From Jacaranda mimosifolia (Eukaryota; Streptophyta; Magnoliopsida; Lamiales; Bignoniaceae): 64,000 nt of DNA. A program made the translations under genes and the position numbers. Below are positions 1-10,240 of this stretch, piece by piece (within the stretch, counting starts at the first letter, position 1; every line of letters begins with the position of its first letter). Location of the stretch: assembly GCA_018894105.1 (NCBI GenBank), contig CM032127.1, forward strand, positions 2,389,001 to 2,453,000, in the 5' to 3' direction. The notes under the pieces were generated by a model. The model was given only the letters and a program-made list of their open reading frames with translations. It was not told where the DNA came from and ran no database searches.

Positions 1-426
1 CTTGATCCTGATCGGGTCATAAATTTATAAGGAGAATTGCAAAAATATAGGACCATTCAAATAGTCATTTGACAAATGAGAACTGAAATTATTGGAGGCA
101 GAAGTGCAGAACTATAAAAATTAAAAAATAAAAAAAGAAAAAGACTTCACTTATTGAAAAATACTATTAACACTGGAAAGTGCGTCAGCTCAGTAGGAGC
201 ACATGCCACATAAGCAAATTTCAAAGCTGACAATACTTTCTGATCAGCAAAATCCTTTTTCTTTTTGATTTTTTAATTATTATTGTTCTATATTGCTACT
301 TTCAATCATTTTGATCCTGATTTGCTAAATGAATGGTCCTATTTTTGTAATTTTTTCTAAATTTATATGTGACAAAGACAAATAGATTTTGTTCAAAAAT
401 CTCCAATAATCCATATTTTCATGCAG

Positions 427-2474
427 GTACAACGTGATCCTAGACTTTCCCGTAATCGTAGATGTGAATCGAGTTCTTAGAGGAGGGGCGTAAGTGAACT
501 AACTTGATATTCAAACTTCATACGACTAATCAGCATGGTTACATATATGGATCCAGTATTAACCATGTCGCCAGGTTGATCAAATACGAGGAGGAGGGAT
601 ATTCAAGAATTGGAGTAATGCCTCGTTATGGCGATGCTAACTCCATCCAGTGGTTTCAAGTGGAAGCAAGTTGCGCATTTCATATTATCAACTGTTTTGA
701 GGATGGAGACGAGGTAATAATAATTATGACACGGATTAAAGCAAAAAATAAAATAAAATAAAATGAACTAAATTGCCCCCAAGAATAATTGAAATTCCCA
801 AGCACTCCTCTATGTTTGTATATTTTTGCGTGAGTCAGCACATAACCTGATTATACTGATAATTGAACTCGAAATCTAACTTTTGATGATGGCAGAATTC
901 GGGACTGCCACATAAGACAAATAGTATATGTCCACTTCATGTGGAAATTATAAATACCATGTCATTAGGCATTAAAGGCAAGCAACGAGTTAGAATCTTT
1001 TACATTTATATCCGACCTATCGATCTTTTGATTTGATATTGCAGTACAACCAATCCTCAACCATCTTATATTTATAACTTGATTTTCAAATTTGACCCGA
1101 CGGAGTATATCCACTGAAAAACTAAACGATTAGTTGACCAACAAATTATTGACGTCATATTTTTTCGACATCAAATATCTAGTAAATTAAAGTTGTAGCT
1201 CTTGAAACGAGCATTTCTCTACTTTTTCCACAGGTTGTGGTGATAGCATGTAAAGCCCGGGAATCAATCATTCCAGGGCCTGAATTAGGGTTGAACAAAT
1301 TCCAGTGGTTTTCTAAAGGTCTAAAGCACATAAACTTGGCCGAAGACTCTCAAGACGGAGTGCTGTTTTCTCGCGCTTATGAGTGGAGGCTAAACATGAA
1401 AACTGGAGAGGTGAAGGAAGGATATCTCACAGGAACAGAATTCGCATTGGATTTTCCTACAATCAATGCAAATTTTACCGGTATTAAGAATAAATGCGCA
1501 TACACGCAGGTTGTGGATTCAAATGCAAGCACAACTTCTGGTACAAAAACTTATTTATTTATTTTTTTTCTAGGAAAATCGAATTGCTTTTAACGTAGTA
1601 TGTGATGATTACTTGTTCAAGTTTGTGACAGGCATGACAAAATATTGTGGCCTGGCTAAACTCTATCTTGAAGAGAAAAATGTCGAATTTTCCAAGGTAA
1701 AAATTGATTGAGTTATCATATATATATATATATATATTCTGTTTGTGGGTAATGTATTTATGCTTGTGGAAATTAAGCAGGGCGAGAAGAAACCTGAGGG
1801 GTTGGTAAGACTTGAGTATCATATGTTCCCTGGAAACACATTTTGTACTGGGGCTGCTTTCGTTGCTAAATGTGGGGCTGTGGAAGAAGATGATGGTTGG
1901 ATTATTACTTTTGTACATAATGAAGATACAGATACATCTCAGGTAATTATTGAAGTTTTTTTCATTGTTTTGCAAATAATTATATGTAAATCTTATATAG
2001 ATTTAGAAAGTGACTGTTCTTATCAGTTTCTCGCTCAGTCCCTGAATTTTATCTTCGAATCTCATATTTTCGCTCTCCCTGAATTCGTTATTATTCTCTT
2101 ATTTGATTTTTCATAGGGACAATAATAGAACGAATTTGAGATGGGTCATATAAAATTCATAGTACTTCAAAGAAAACTCCTTATACCTCGAAATACAGCA
2201 TGTTAAGCCATTGAGTTCGAATTCTAACACACCTCATTACAGCATGTTAAGCCATTGAGTTCGAATTCTAACACACCTCATTGTCATTTCAAACTTTTCA
2301 TCTTAAGTTCAAAATTATGAGTATTTGATAAACAATATTTGCATTCTTTGATGCTATGTGTTGCAGGTTTATATTGTGGATGCAAAACAATTTTCAAGAG
2401 AGCCAGTGGCCAAAATTGCATTGCCAAGTCGAGTGCCTTATGGATTTCATGGAATTTTCGCATCGACAGGATGA
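427..2474 (+). CDS. Carotenoid cleavage dioxygenase, alpha type, 3' half (5' end outside window)
   Basis: This is the C-terminal half of a non-haem iron carotenoid oxygenase. Exons deduced by alignment to the complete alpha copy at 22948-28163: 427-489, 575-713, 1234-1540, 1632-1696, 1781-1942 and 2367-2474, all with GT/AG borders and consistent phases; the stop is at 2472-2474. The window begins inside the intron before the first of these. Two iron-ligand histidines are in view, in [12 protein letters not shown] and in YGFHG, along with the second-shell Asp of LDFP and Glu of EEDDGW. No stop or frameshift is visible. It is nearly identical to the gene at 22948-28163, introns included, so the two are recent duplicates. 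CCD1-like cleavage of carotenoids or apocarotenoids is inferred from the family; the substrate is unknown. Confidence 0.88.
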
Positions 2475-2764
2475 AATTAAAGAATTTCCAAGAATCCAAT
2501 ATTAAGTCACACTAGTCAAAATTTAGTTACCATCCCTTTAGTAGTGCGTGTCTAAAATTTATTTATGTTTTTTAATTTTGTGGTGTGTGAAGTTGCAGTT
2601 GGAAATTGTGATAGTTTGTGTCCATTAAAGTTTCTTTGTGAACTGTAAATGTGATTTGTTTTTCAATGAAAATGTAATAGTATTGCTATTAATCATTATT
2701 ATTAATTAATAATATGTGATTTCATGAATATTTAGAGCATATCCTTAAATCCAAACTCTTTTTA

Positions 2765-2883
2765 TCGACAGAGTGATTTTTGATCCAATAGCATTAATCT
2801 CATACATAAATCATGAGGTTGGAAATTCAAACCCAACGAATTATTGACATACGTGTGTATAAATAAATAAAATTAAAAAATAA
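2765..2883 (+). mobile_element. Short SINE-like element
   Basis: A 119-bp segment is flanked by a perfect 12-bp direct repeat, AAACTCTTTTTA, at 2753-2764 and 2884-2895. It contains a B-box-like stretch (GGAAATTCAAACCC) and ends in an A-rich tail after GTGTGTATAAATAAA. The equivalent copy in unit B is 28457-28570, so insertion preceded the A/B duplication. SINE identity is inferred from the target-site duplication, tail and weak tRNA-like promoter box. Confidence 0.6.
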
Positions 2884-2973
2884 AAACTCTTTTTACCACT
2901 AGATTCGTCAAATCCTCATTGGAATTGAATTGAATGATCTCTTATAGGATTCTTAACTTATGTAAAGTTTTCT

Positions 2974-3685
2974 AAGGGTATCAATTTGGGTGGGTTGGGT
3001 GGGTTCAGATAGGGTTGAGGTAGAGGTATTATAATATAAAAATACCAAACTCAAACCCAACTCAACCCGATGTTAAATCCCAAAAGGCTCAATTCTAACC
3101 TGACCCGCCAAAGATCGTGTCAGGTTCGGGTTGACCTAATTTTTAGTCAAATCACCCAACAATCTGATAAACTTGACCCAACCCAACTTAACCTGATAAA
3201 ACTGATCCAACCTGATCTATTTATTTTATTTTTCATATTTATAAATTCCAACATTATAATTCAATAGAAGTTTGATCTACAATAAAATCTAAAATTCAGC
3301 ATAATCTTTAAAGTCGAAGATACATAATAACTTTAAAACTTGTCATGTTCAAGAGTACTCCAAATACAAAAAAATAACAAACTATTGTTCAGTAATTGAA
3401 TTTTTAAAATTTTGATTTTTGGATATATATTATTTAGATTTTATTTTAATTAGTCAATTTTTTTCAAGTGAGTTGGGTTGGATCAGGTTTATTGGGTTAT
3501 TAGGTCACCCGCTTGTTTTTTCAGGTTAGACAGGTTGATCCGAGATCAACCCAACTTTTTTTTTTTTTTTTTTTTCTCGGATCCGAACAAATTTGACCAA
3601 ACCCAAAAACACCAAACCCAGACCTTATTTTTTTCAAGTGATCATTGTCAAGTCATCGGATTAAGTTTGATTTTGACACCCTTAA
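2974..3685. mobile_element. hAT-like non-autonomous element, unit A copy
   Basis: Ends are near-inverted: AAGGGTATCAA on the left and TTGACACCCTTAA on the right. The left 8-bp flank is AGTTTTCT and the right flank is eroded here, but the unit B copy (28661-29336) retains AGTTTTCT/AGTTTTCC. The body is rich in imperfect GGGTTGGGT and CCCAACCC subterminal repeats and has no convincing coding capacity. Confidence 0.6.
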
Positions 3686-3969
3686 TTTTCCTTGGTGGAA
3701 TTACTCAAAATTTCCCATTTTCATATCATGACACTTTCTTGTTTCACAGCAAGAGCCATCTGTCTTTAAACTATGACGGGGTTTGGAACCTGAGAATTGG
3801 CATTTTCTGACTACATGTTAGAAATCTAAAGAACAATATATATCCAGTAACAAATCAGAAAAGATGCTCTTCTGAAAGGACAAAGAAGGCTCCAAACATC
3901 TAAAATTTTCAAATAAATTAATATACTGTAGTCACCATTAGTCCCCTCTGGAACCCCGAATCCCATTTT

Positions 3970-3977
3970 TATATATA
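3970..3977 (+). promoter_or_regulatory. TATA box of beta-CCD (unit A)
   Basis: TATATATA lies about 89 bp upstream of the ATG at 4066, in a stretch conserved before the unit B copy (31294-31301). The broken copy at 14897 has the degenerate TATACATA at the same place. Confidence 0.55.
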
Positions 3978-4065
3978 GACTGTTCATAGTTTATTGTAAG
4001 CAAAGGCAAAAACAGTTTGTCTGATGACTTACTATACTGGAGAAATTAATTAGAGAGTGATAGAG

Positions 4066-7000
4066 ATGGCCAGTCTCAGCTGTGCAGTTCAAGTGAGTTG
4101 CTCCTCAAGAAGGCCTTCATTTTCTCCTGATCATTCCAGCGCTTCACTCTCATATTCTTTCAGTTTAAAGGTATAAATAAAAACAGTTTTTTTTTTTTTT
4201 TTTCTGCCTTTCTTGAAATATATATATATCCATTGATTAACACGTAAGTTCGTAATAATATTCTTTGATAGCCATTCTTGAAAGAGCTGCAGCAGAATCC
4301 CATTTTCCACTATGTTCCGAAGAGAATCAAGGAGGCTTCTGTCAGATTGCTTGATGCCTTTGTTGATTTTACATTCGAGTTCGTCAATCAGCCATTGCTT
4401 TCATCTCAGGTAATTATTTGAGGTTCATTAAATATCCCAATAAGGAAGGAAAAAAAAAGTTTTGTTTGAATGAAATGGTAATGGCTCATTGACTCATAAT
4501 TTATCACATCAACAGAGTAATTTTGCTCCAGTAGAACAGATTGAAAAGGCTGTTGAGGCGAGGGGCTCCATTGATGGGATGATCCCAGATGACTTTCCAG
4601 AGGGTGTTTACATAAGAAATGGTAAGCCTGTCGGCTGTATGGATCCTCTGTTCTAATCCATGTTTCATTTTCTATTCATTTCATGAATATTTGCTATGTG
4701 TGTTGAATATTTGTTTATAAAAATAACGGACCATCAGATACACTTAGTATATACTCGTTAAGTTGGAATAGAAAATGAAACTTTTCTGCCTGTTAATTCT
4801 AGTTTCACAAGAAAACCGGATAATGACATTTAGGGTGCAGGTTGTTTCCTGGTATAAATTATGGCACATTATCCATTTTCTTCTTTGGCGTCGAGCATAT
4901 GTTGTATAGATGAGATTAATTGAGGGGTGATCTGGACTTATTTTATGCATTTGTTAATTGGTGTCTTACAAATGTGGGAGAGGTTTGTATCTGGAGTTTT
5001 CTGCATCTTAGTCTATGTTAATGTAGATACTGATTGGAGTTTGGACGATGTTTTCAAGTCAAAATAACTAGAGACTGATGAACCTAGAGACAGATAAACC
5101 CTTTTACATAAAAGGCCAAAACTAGAGGAATTCATTCTTCTTGGCCATAGAATAAACTTATCTTCATAAGCCTCCAAAAGTCCATGTTGGCTGTAGCCTG
5201 TATTCATTCGCATCGTCACAGCCAATAAAACCAACCAAGAGGACTCATTGAAAAGAATGATAAATTGGAGTGATATTTGTTCTTAACTTCATGGATAGAA
5301 TGGGAGGGACAAACAGTTCATACAAAATAGAGGTACATAAAGAATTCTTATACTTCAAACTGCCATTATTTGTCATCCGTTACCCTTTGTCATCTTCAAT
5401 GAGAAAAATTGGAAAAAATACAAGCATTTGATGTTGTGAAACCATATACTCTTTTTCAAACTCCATGTCTTAATAATAATGTAAGGAATGTTTCTTTAAG
5501 TTGGTATGATTTGCCTTTGATGCAGGGCCAAACCCCCTATTTGGAGGTTTAAAATCGACAAAGTCCATGTTTGGGAAATCTAGCCACACTTGGATAGAAG
5601 GAGAAGGCATGCTTCACGCTTCATACTTCTCTAAAGAGAGTGATGGCAGATGGAAAATTTCATACAATAACAGATATGTAGAAACAGATACTTTCAAACT
5701 TGAAAAAGATAGGAAGAAACCAGCATTTCTTCCTGCTATAGAAGGGGATTCTCCTGCTGTTTTATCAGCTTACATACTGAATTGGGTAGGCAAATCAGCT
5801 GAATATTGTGGTATAGGCATTAACTTTTCCAGCTTCATATAATTGGGATAAATATGCTTGTTGCAGTTAAGATTTGGCCTGGTAGATAAATATCTGAGCA
5901 ACACCAATGTTTTTGAGCACTCTGGGAAGTTCTATTCAATTGCTGAGAACCATATACCTCAAGAGATTGACATTTTTACGCTAGAAACTAGACGAAATTG
6001 GGATATAAATGGAGCTTGGGATAGGCCGTTTACTAGCCATCCAAAGGTAGTTCTTTAACATTAAGTAACTTTTTAAACTATTTGTTCCATGCTTCAGCAT
6101 TAACTTTTGGTGACACAGAAAGCCCCAGATACTGGAGAGCTTGTGATTATGGGCATTCACCCACAAAAGCCTTACTTCGAGCTGGGAGTAATCTCAGGTA
6201 TAATGTTGTAATGTTTAGCCATTATCAGAACCAAAGAGAGCTCCTGTTGAATTCTTCTCAAAAGCTAATAAAAACCTCTTTGCTTCCTTCAGCTGATGGA
6301 AAGAAATTACTTCACAAAGTCGATCTTAAACTTAACAGATGTTGCCTTTGCCATGAAATAGGGGTTACCAGAAGGTAAACTGTTCTATTTGATATGAGAT
6401 TGAATTGAAATCTCTGCTTCATCATATGGATGCAATCTTCCTCTTTCTTTCAGGTACAATGTGATCATGGATTTTCCTCTGACTTTGGACATAAATCGAC
6501 TTATAAGTGGAGGGCCGTGAGTAGGCTTTTTCGTATACTCTTCACATATCCAATATAGAAAGATCCATTTAATTTGAACAATCTCCTGACTTGTTTTCAA
6601 TATGTAGGTTAATAAAATACAACAAAGAAGGATATGCTAGGATTGGAATAATGCCTCGCTGTGGAGATGCAGATTCTGTGCAGTGGTTTGAAGTCGAACC
6701 AAGCTGTACATTTCACATTATCAATTGTTATGAGCAAGATGATGAAGTAATATGAGCCACACTAGAAATTCTGTTTTTCATTTTCTTGATAATGAAATCT
6801 AATGTCTGATCCACATTTCCTACTTGTGCTTGGATGAGCAAACAGGTAGTAGTCTTGGCCTGTAGAGCTCTTCATTCAATCATACCTGGGCCTGACTTTG
6901 GTTTGAATAAGTTTGAGTGGTTTTCAAAAGGGTTCAAGCAAATAGGTACACTTCAAGAGACTGATGAAGAATCAGAAGATGAGTCATTTTTGTCGAGTGT

Positions 7001-7640
7001 TTATGAGTGGAGACTAAATATGCTCACCGGAGAGGTGGCAGAGAAGAATCTCACAGGAAAAGAGTACTCTATGGATTTTCCAATCATTAACGAAAAACAC
7101 AGTGGAAATGGAAATAAGTTTGGGTACACGCAGGTGGTCAACTCAAAGGCGAGCTCTATATCAGGTCACTGAGACTTTACTTTCTTCAAAATTTCCTACT
7201 CCATTTCGAGTTCTCTCATAACAAGTTGTGAATTTGTCTGCAGTCATGGCAAAATATGGAGGGCTGGCCAAGCTTTGTTTGAAAGAGAGACAACAACCCG
7301 AGGGGTTCATAAAGGTTGAATATCATAAGCTCCCAGATAACACATTCTGCTCAGGGGCTACCTTTGTGGCCAAATGTGGGGGTGTTGAAGAGGATGATGG
7401 TTGGATTATTGCATATGTACATAATGAAGACAGTAACACATCTCAAGTAATTTGTTTTCACAGAAAACATCTCTTCAATGTATTAAATTTCTGAAGAACT
7501 GCTAATGGTTGACATATTTCTTGTAGGTATATATAATTGATGCAAAGAATTTCTCAAATGGACCAGTTGCCAAAATCACACTTCCAAGCAGAGTGCCTTA
7601 CGGATTTCATGGAGCTTTTATGCCAGTAAATCCACGGTGA
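4066..7640 (+). CDS. Carotenoid cleavage dioxygenase, beta type (unit A), complete
   Basis: Twelve exons give an open 595-residue protein: 4066-4170, 4272-4409, 4516-4621, 5526-5785, 5867-6046, 6119-6197, 6293-6374, 6454-6516, 6608-6746, 6846-7164, 7244-7446, 7527-7640. All junctions keep frame and use GT/AG. Iron-ligand histidines are at about 261 (TSHPK), 310 (CLCHEIGVT), 374 (FHIINCYE) and 586 (YGFHG). Second-shell acidic residues are Glu230 (SIAE), the Asp of MDFP (as in CCD1) and the Glu of EEDDGW. The first 35 residues are Ser-rich with basic residues and few acidic ones, like a plastid transit peptide; classical CCD1 is cytosolic and about 540 residues. The many-exon structure is CCD1-like rather than CCD4- or NCED-like. 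Double-bond cleavage of a carotenoid or apocarotenoid is inferred from the family; the substrate is not predictable. Confidence 0.9.
4640..4790. repeat. Imperfect-palindrome MITE in CCD intron 3
   Basis: The left arm contains TTTCATTTTCTATTC and the right arm GAATAGAAAATGAAAC. This is the same family as the copies listed at 12670, 22361, 39981 and elsewhere. It also sits in the same intron of the other two beta copies (~15,475-15,600 and ~31,965-32,110), so it was inherited through duplication. Confidence 0.55.
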
Positions 7641-7749
7641 TAGCCAAACCTATGTCAAAGAAAGATGCCCTCAAACACACTGTTCATAACTTTGTACGTG
7701 ATATAGAAAGGACAGTTCTTTTGCAGATTCCACATCCACTGTAAAAATG

Positions 7750-7848
7750 TATAATTTCAATTAGAAATACATCTTAAGAGTCTATAATTTCAATTAGAAA
7801 TACATCTTAAGAGTCTATAATTTCAATTAGAAATACATCTTAAGAGTC
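7750..7848 (+). repeat. 33-bp unit, three tandem copies
   Basis: A 33-bp unit beginning TATAATTTCAATTAGAAATA and ending TTAAGAGTC occurs three times head to tail in the CCD 3' flank. The matching place in unit B (about 35,077-35,110) has one copy, so the expansion followed the duplication. Confidence 0.85.
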
Positions 7849-8431
7849 TTTCTGAAACTTGAAGAGTCCCTTAAAACTAGAGTCTTGGAAACAAGATTCC
7901 CACAACACATACAGAAGTCTCTGTCTAGTTTCATTGATTGTCTTTTTGTCTTTGAAAACTACAATTATAGTACTACGGAGAGCAATACCTGTAGCTGTCC
8001 TTATTTGTCAATATGCAATATTCTGTGGGCAATCCAATATTTAATTTGGGGATCCAATTTTGAGGAGTTGACAGAGAACCAAGACTTTGATATATGTGGT
8101 CAGATGGCTAATATTTTACAAATTTTTCATTTTCCATCTGAAAGTTACATTTTGGCTCCATGTTTCAAGAAGATTATGAGTCAGCAGACACTCAAAGATG
8201 CTGATTGAAATAATTAAGTTCTGATTTAGGACGGATGGAAATAGCCAAAGAGAAAACCAAATTAGAATCAACACAAAAACAAGGACAAAATTTGACTACA
8301 AATGCTTTCACCTCAGGATCAAGATATAGATTGCAATCAGTCTGTAGAAACAGTGCTTTCAATTGGTTCCTCACATAAAAAGCATAAAAAGCCAAGAATC
8401 TATCCAAATAATTAGACAGCAAAATATCTCA
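7849..8431. other. Spacer between beta-CCD and ATL42-like gene
   Basis: Non-coding DNA also present in unit B (about 35,110-35,694). The reading frames here differ between the two copies and resemble no family I know. It presumably includes the ATL42-like promoter, but I see no clear TATA box. Confidence 0.6.
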
Positions 8432-9667
8432 ATGGATAAATTGAGCGAGATGGTTTCTGTTCTGTGCTTGTTCATATGTGTCAAAGCTCAAGAAACATCC
8501 AATCAGCATGATGTGAATCCACTTCATCCAAGCATGGGAGTTGTGCTGGTTGTTCTATCAATTATGTTCTGCATAACATTCCTTATTGTGGCCTATGCGA
8601 AGTTCTGTCAGAGACCTGAACAATACCGTGCAAATGAAGTCCAAGATCCTGAAGCAATTGTGAGATCAAGATCTCGATTTTCTGGTATTGACAGGACGAT
8701 AGTTGAGTCGCTTCCATTTTTCAGGTTTTCTTCACTAAAAGGATCAAAAGAAGGGCTTGAGTGTGCAGTATGCCTCTCAAGATTTGAGGACACTGAAATC
8801 CTCCATCTGCTGCCAAGGTGCCGGCATGCATTCCACATGAATTGCATTGATAAGTGGCTGGAAACCCACTCTAGCTGCCCACTCTGCAGGTACAGGATTG
8901 ATGTGGGAGACCTCAAAAGTTTGACATACACAAACAGCTTCAGAAACACGCGCTCCTCTGCAGATGAGCCAAATCTTGAGTTCTTCATTCAGAGAGAGCA
9001 GAATCAAGAAAGGTCTTCAAGGTTCAATGTGGCAAATACCTTTCAGAAACTAGCTAGGGGGAAAAGAGAAGAGCCCTTGATTCAAGAATTTAAGATTCAG
9101 AACGGCGACAGACAGCTTCTGCACAATCTTAAACACAAGATCATTGTCTCTGATGTGATGTACAAAAGCCGCTGGAGTGATGTCAACTCTTCAGACATGA
9201 TGTCTTTGAGTTCTGAGATGCTGAATGTCATCTCAAGCAAAAGATTTTCTTCAATGGAGTCAAGTAGTGGGAGGTTCACTAATGAACTTTCAGCAAAAGA
9301 ACAAATCTTGAAGATCAAGGAAGATATGGAAAGGAAAAGAATGTATGAAGCCAAGGTCAGTAAAACTGAAAACAGTTCGGCTGCAACTCCTAGCTGTCAT
9401 CGTGATTCAGACATTGAGTTGGATCAAAGTACAATGTCGAAAACATTGGATCCTGCACAGAAAAGATCTATGTCTGAAATTGCCAACATTTCAAGATTCA
9501 CAGAATTCAATGCAAGAAGCAGGATCAGTGGATCATCAACTCCAGCTAATATGGAGAGGGACGACGATGTTAGAAGGCTTTGGTTACCTATAGCAAGGAG
9601 GACAATTCAGTGGTTTGCTGGTCGAGAAACGAGTTCTGAGGCTGGAAAACATGTGGTAAATGTCTGA
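8432..9667 (+). CDS. ATL42: RING-H2 E3 ubiquitin ligase, ATL42-like (unit A)
   Basis: Single-exon gene, 411 residues from the chosen ATG. The frame stays open 23 codons further upstream (to 8363), but the Met at 8432 starts a clear signal peptide (residues 1-20, ending VKAQ). One membrane span follows at about 36-56, then the GLD-type motif (about 81-97). The RING-H2 finger has C111, C114, C130, H132, H135, C138, C149, C152, with the ATL-typical Trp142 and Pro150. The C-terminus carries the RRLWLPIARRT...WF block that I associate with Arabidopsis ATL42. The family transfers ubiquitin from E2 enzymes to targets at membranes; no target is known here. ATL genes are usually intronless, as here. 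The convergent ankyrin gene ends 573 bp downstream. Confidence 0.9.
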   Translation: MDKLSEMVSVLCLFICVKAQETSNQHDVNPLHPSMGVVLVVLSIMFCITFLIVAYAKFCQRPEQYRANEVQDPEAIVRSRSRFSGIDRTIVESLPFFRFSSLKGSKEGLECAVCLSRFEDTEILHLLPRCRHAFHMNCIDKWLETHSSCPLCRYRIDVGDLKSLTYTNSFRNTRSSADEPNLEFFIQREQNQERSSRFNVANTFQKLARGKREEPLIQEFKIQNGDRQLLHNLKHKIIVSDVMYKSRWSDVNSSDMMSLSSEMLNVISSKRFSSMESSSGRFTNELSAKEQILKIKEDMERKRMYEAKVSKTENSSAATPSCHRDSDIELDQSTMSKTLDPAQKRSMSEIANISRFTEFNARSRISGSSTPANMERDDDVRRLWLPIARRTIQWFAGRETSSEAGKHVVNV

Positions 9668-10240
9668 ATTCTGCATCGTTTTACAAACATGGCACTGCAA
9701 TTACCAATATACTGTGTTCTTAGCAGTCGTATAACTGTTGAAGTCTCCCAGTTGAGGAAGTTTTTATTTTCTTCTGCATCTGGAAAGCCAGAAGCATACT
9801 ATTTCTGTAACCTTTGTAGAAATCCCACTTTTGTATCAAATGTATCCCTTAAATTAATTTCCTTCTGTAAAAATTCTCTGGTAAAGCTGTTCAAAGTTTA
9901 GTGCCTCTGAAATTGATTGGCATATAAAATCGTATCCAATTCCCCCGTCAAATTAAGTTTATTTTCAGTCAGAGGCTTAAAGTCCAGAGACTTTCTCGCA
10001 AAACTAAGGGAGAAAGGTCCACTATTTTGGGAATATTACCACATTATGACAGGCAAACTCCTTCGAAAACTCTAGCTAAATCAATATTCCATGAAATTCT
10101 ACAAAAGCCAATGGATTTGGTCATATACAATATTACTGTAATTTTGACTACTAAATGCTCAGCTATATCAATCTATACAACTGTGCCACAGAGTGGCAAG
10201 AACAACAAGTTCATCCATACATTTTTCTGTTTATTACTAC
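9668..10240. other. Convergent 3' spacer, ATL42-like / ankyrin gene
   Basis: It holds the 3' flanks of two genes facing each other. The same spacer occurs in units B, C and D (36,931-37,506; 44,629-45,204; 51,612-52,176) with few differences. No RNA gene or further coding region is visible. Confidence 0.6.

Noticed and set aside
3070..3267. Short plus-strand frame near 3,070
   Set aside because: It lies inside the hAT-like element and is made of its CCCAACC-type repeats.
8363..8431. Longer start for the ATL42-like gene
   Set aside because: The 23 extra codons would place a signal peptide internally; the second Met gives a standard ATL N-terminus. The same holds in unit B.
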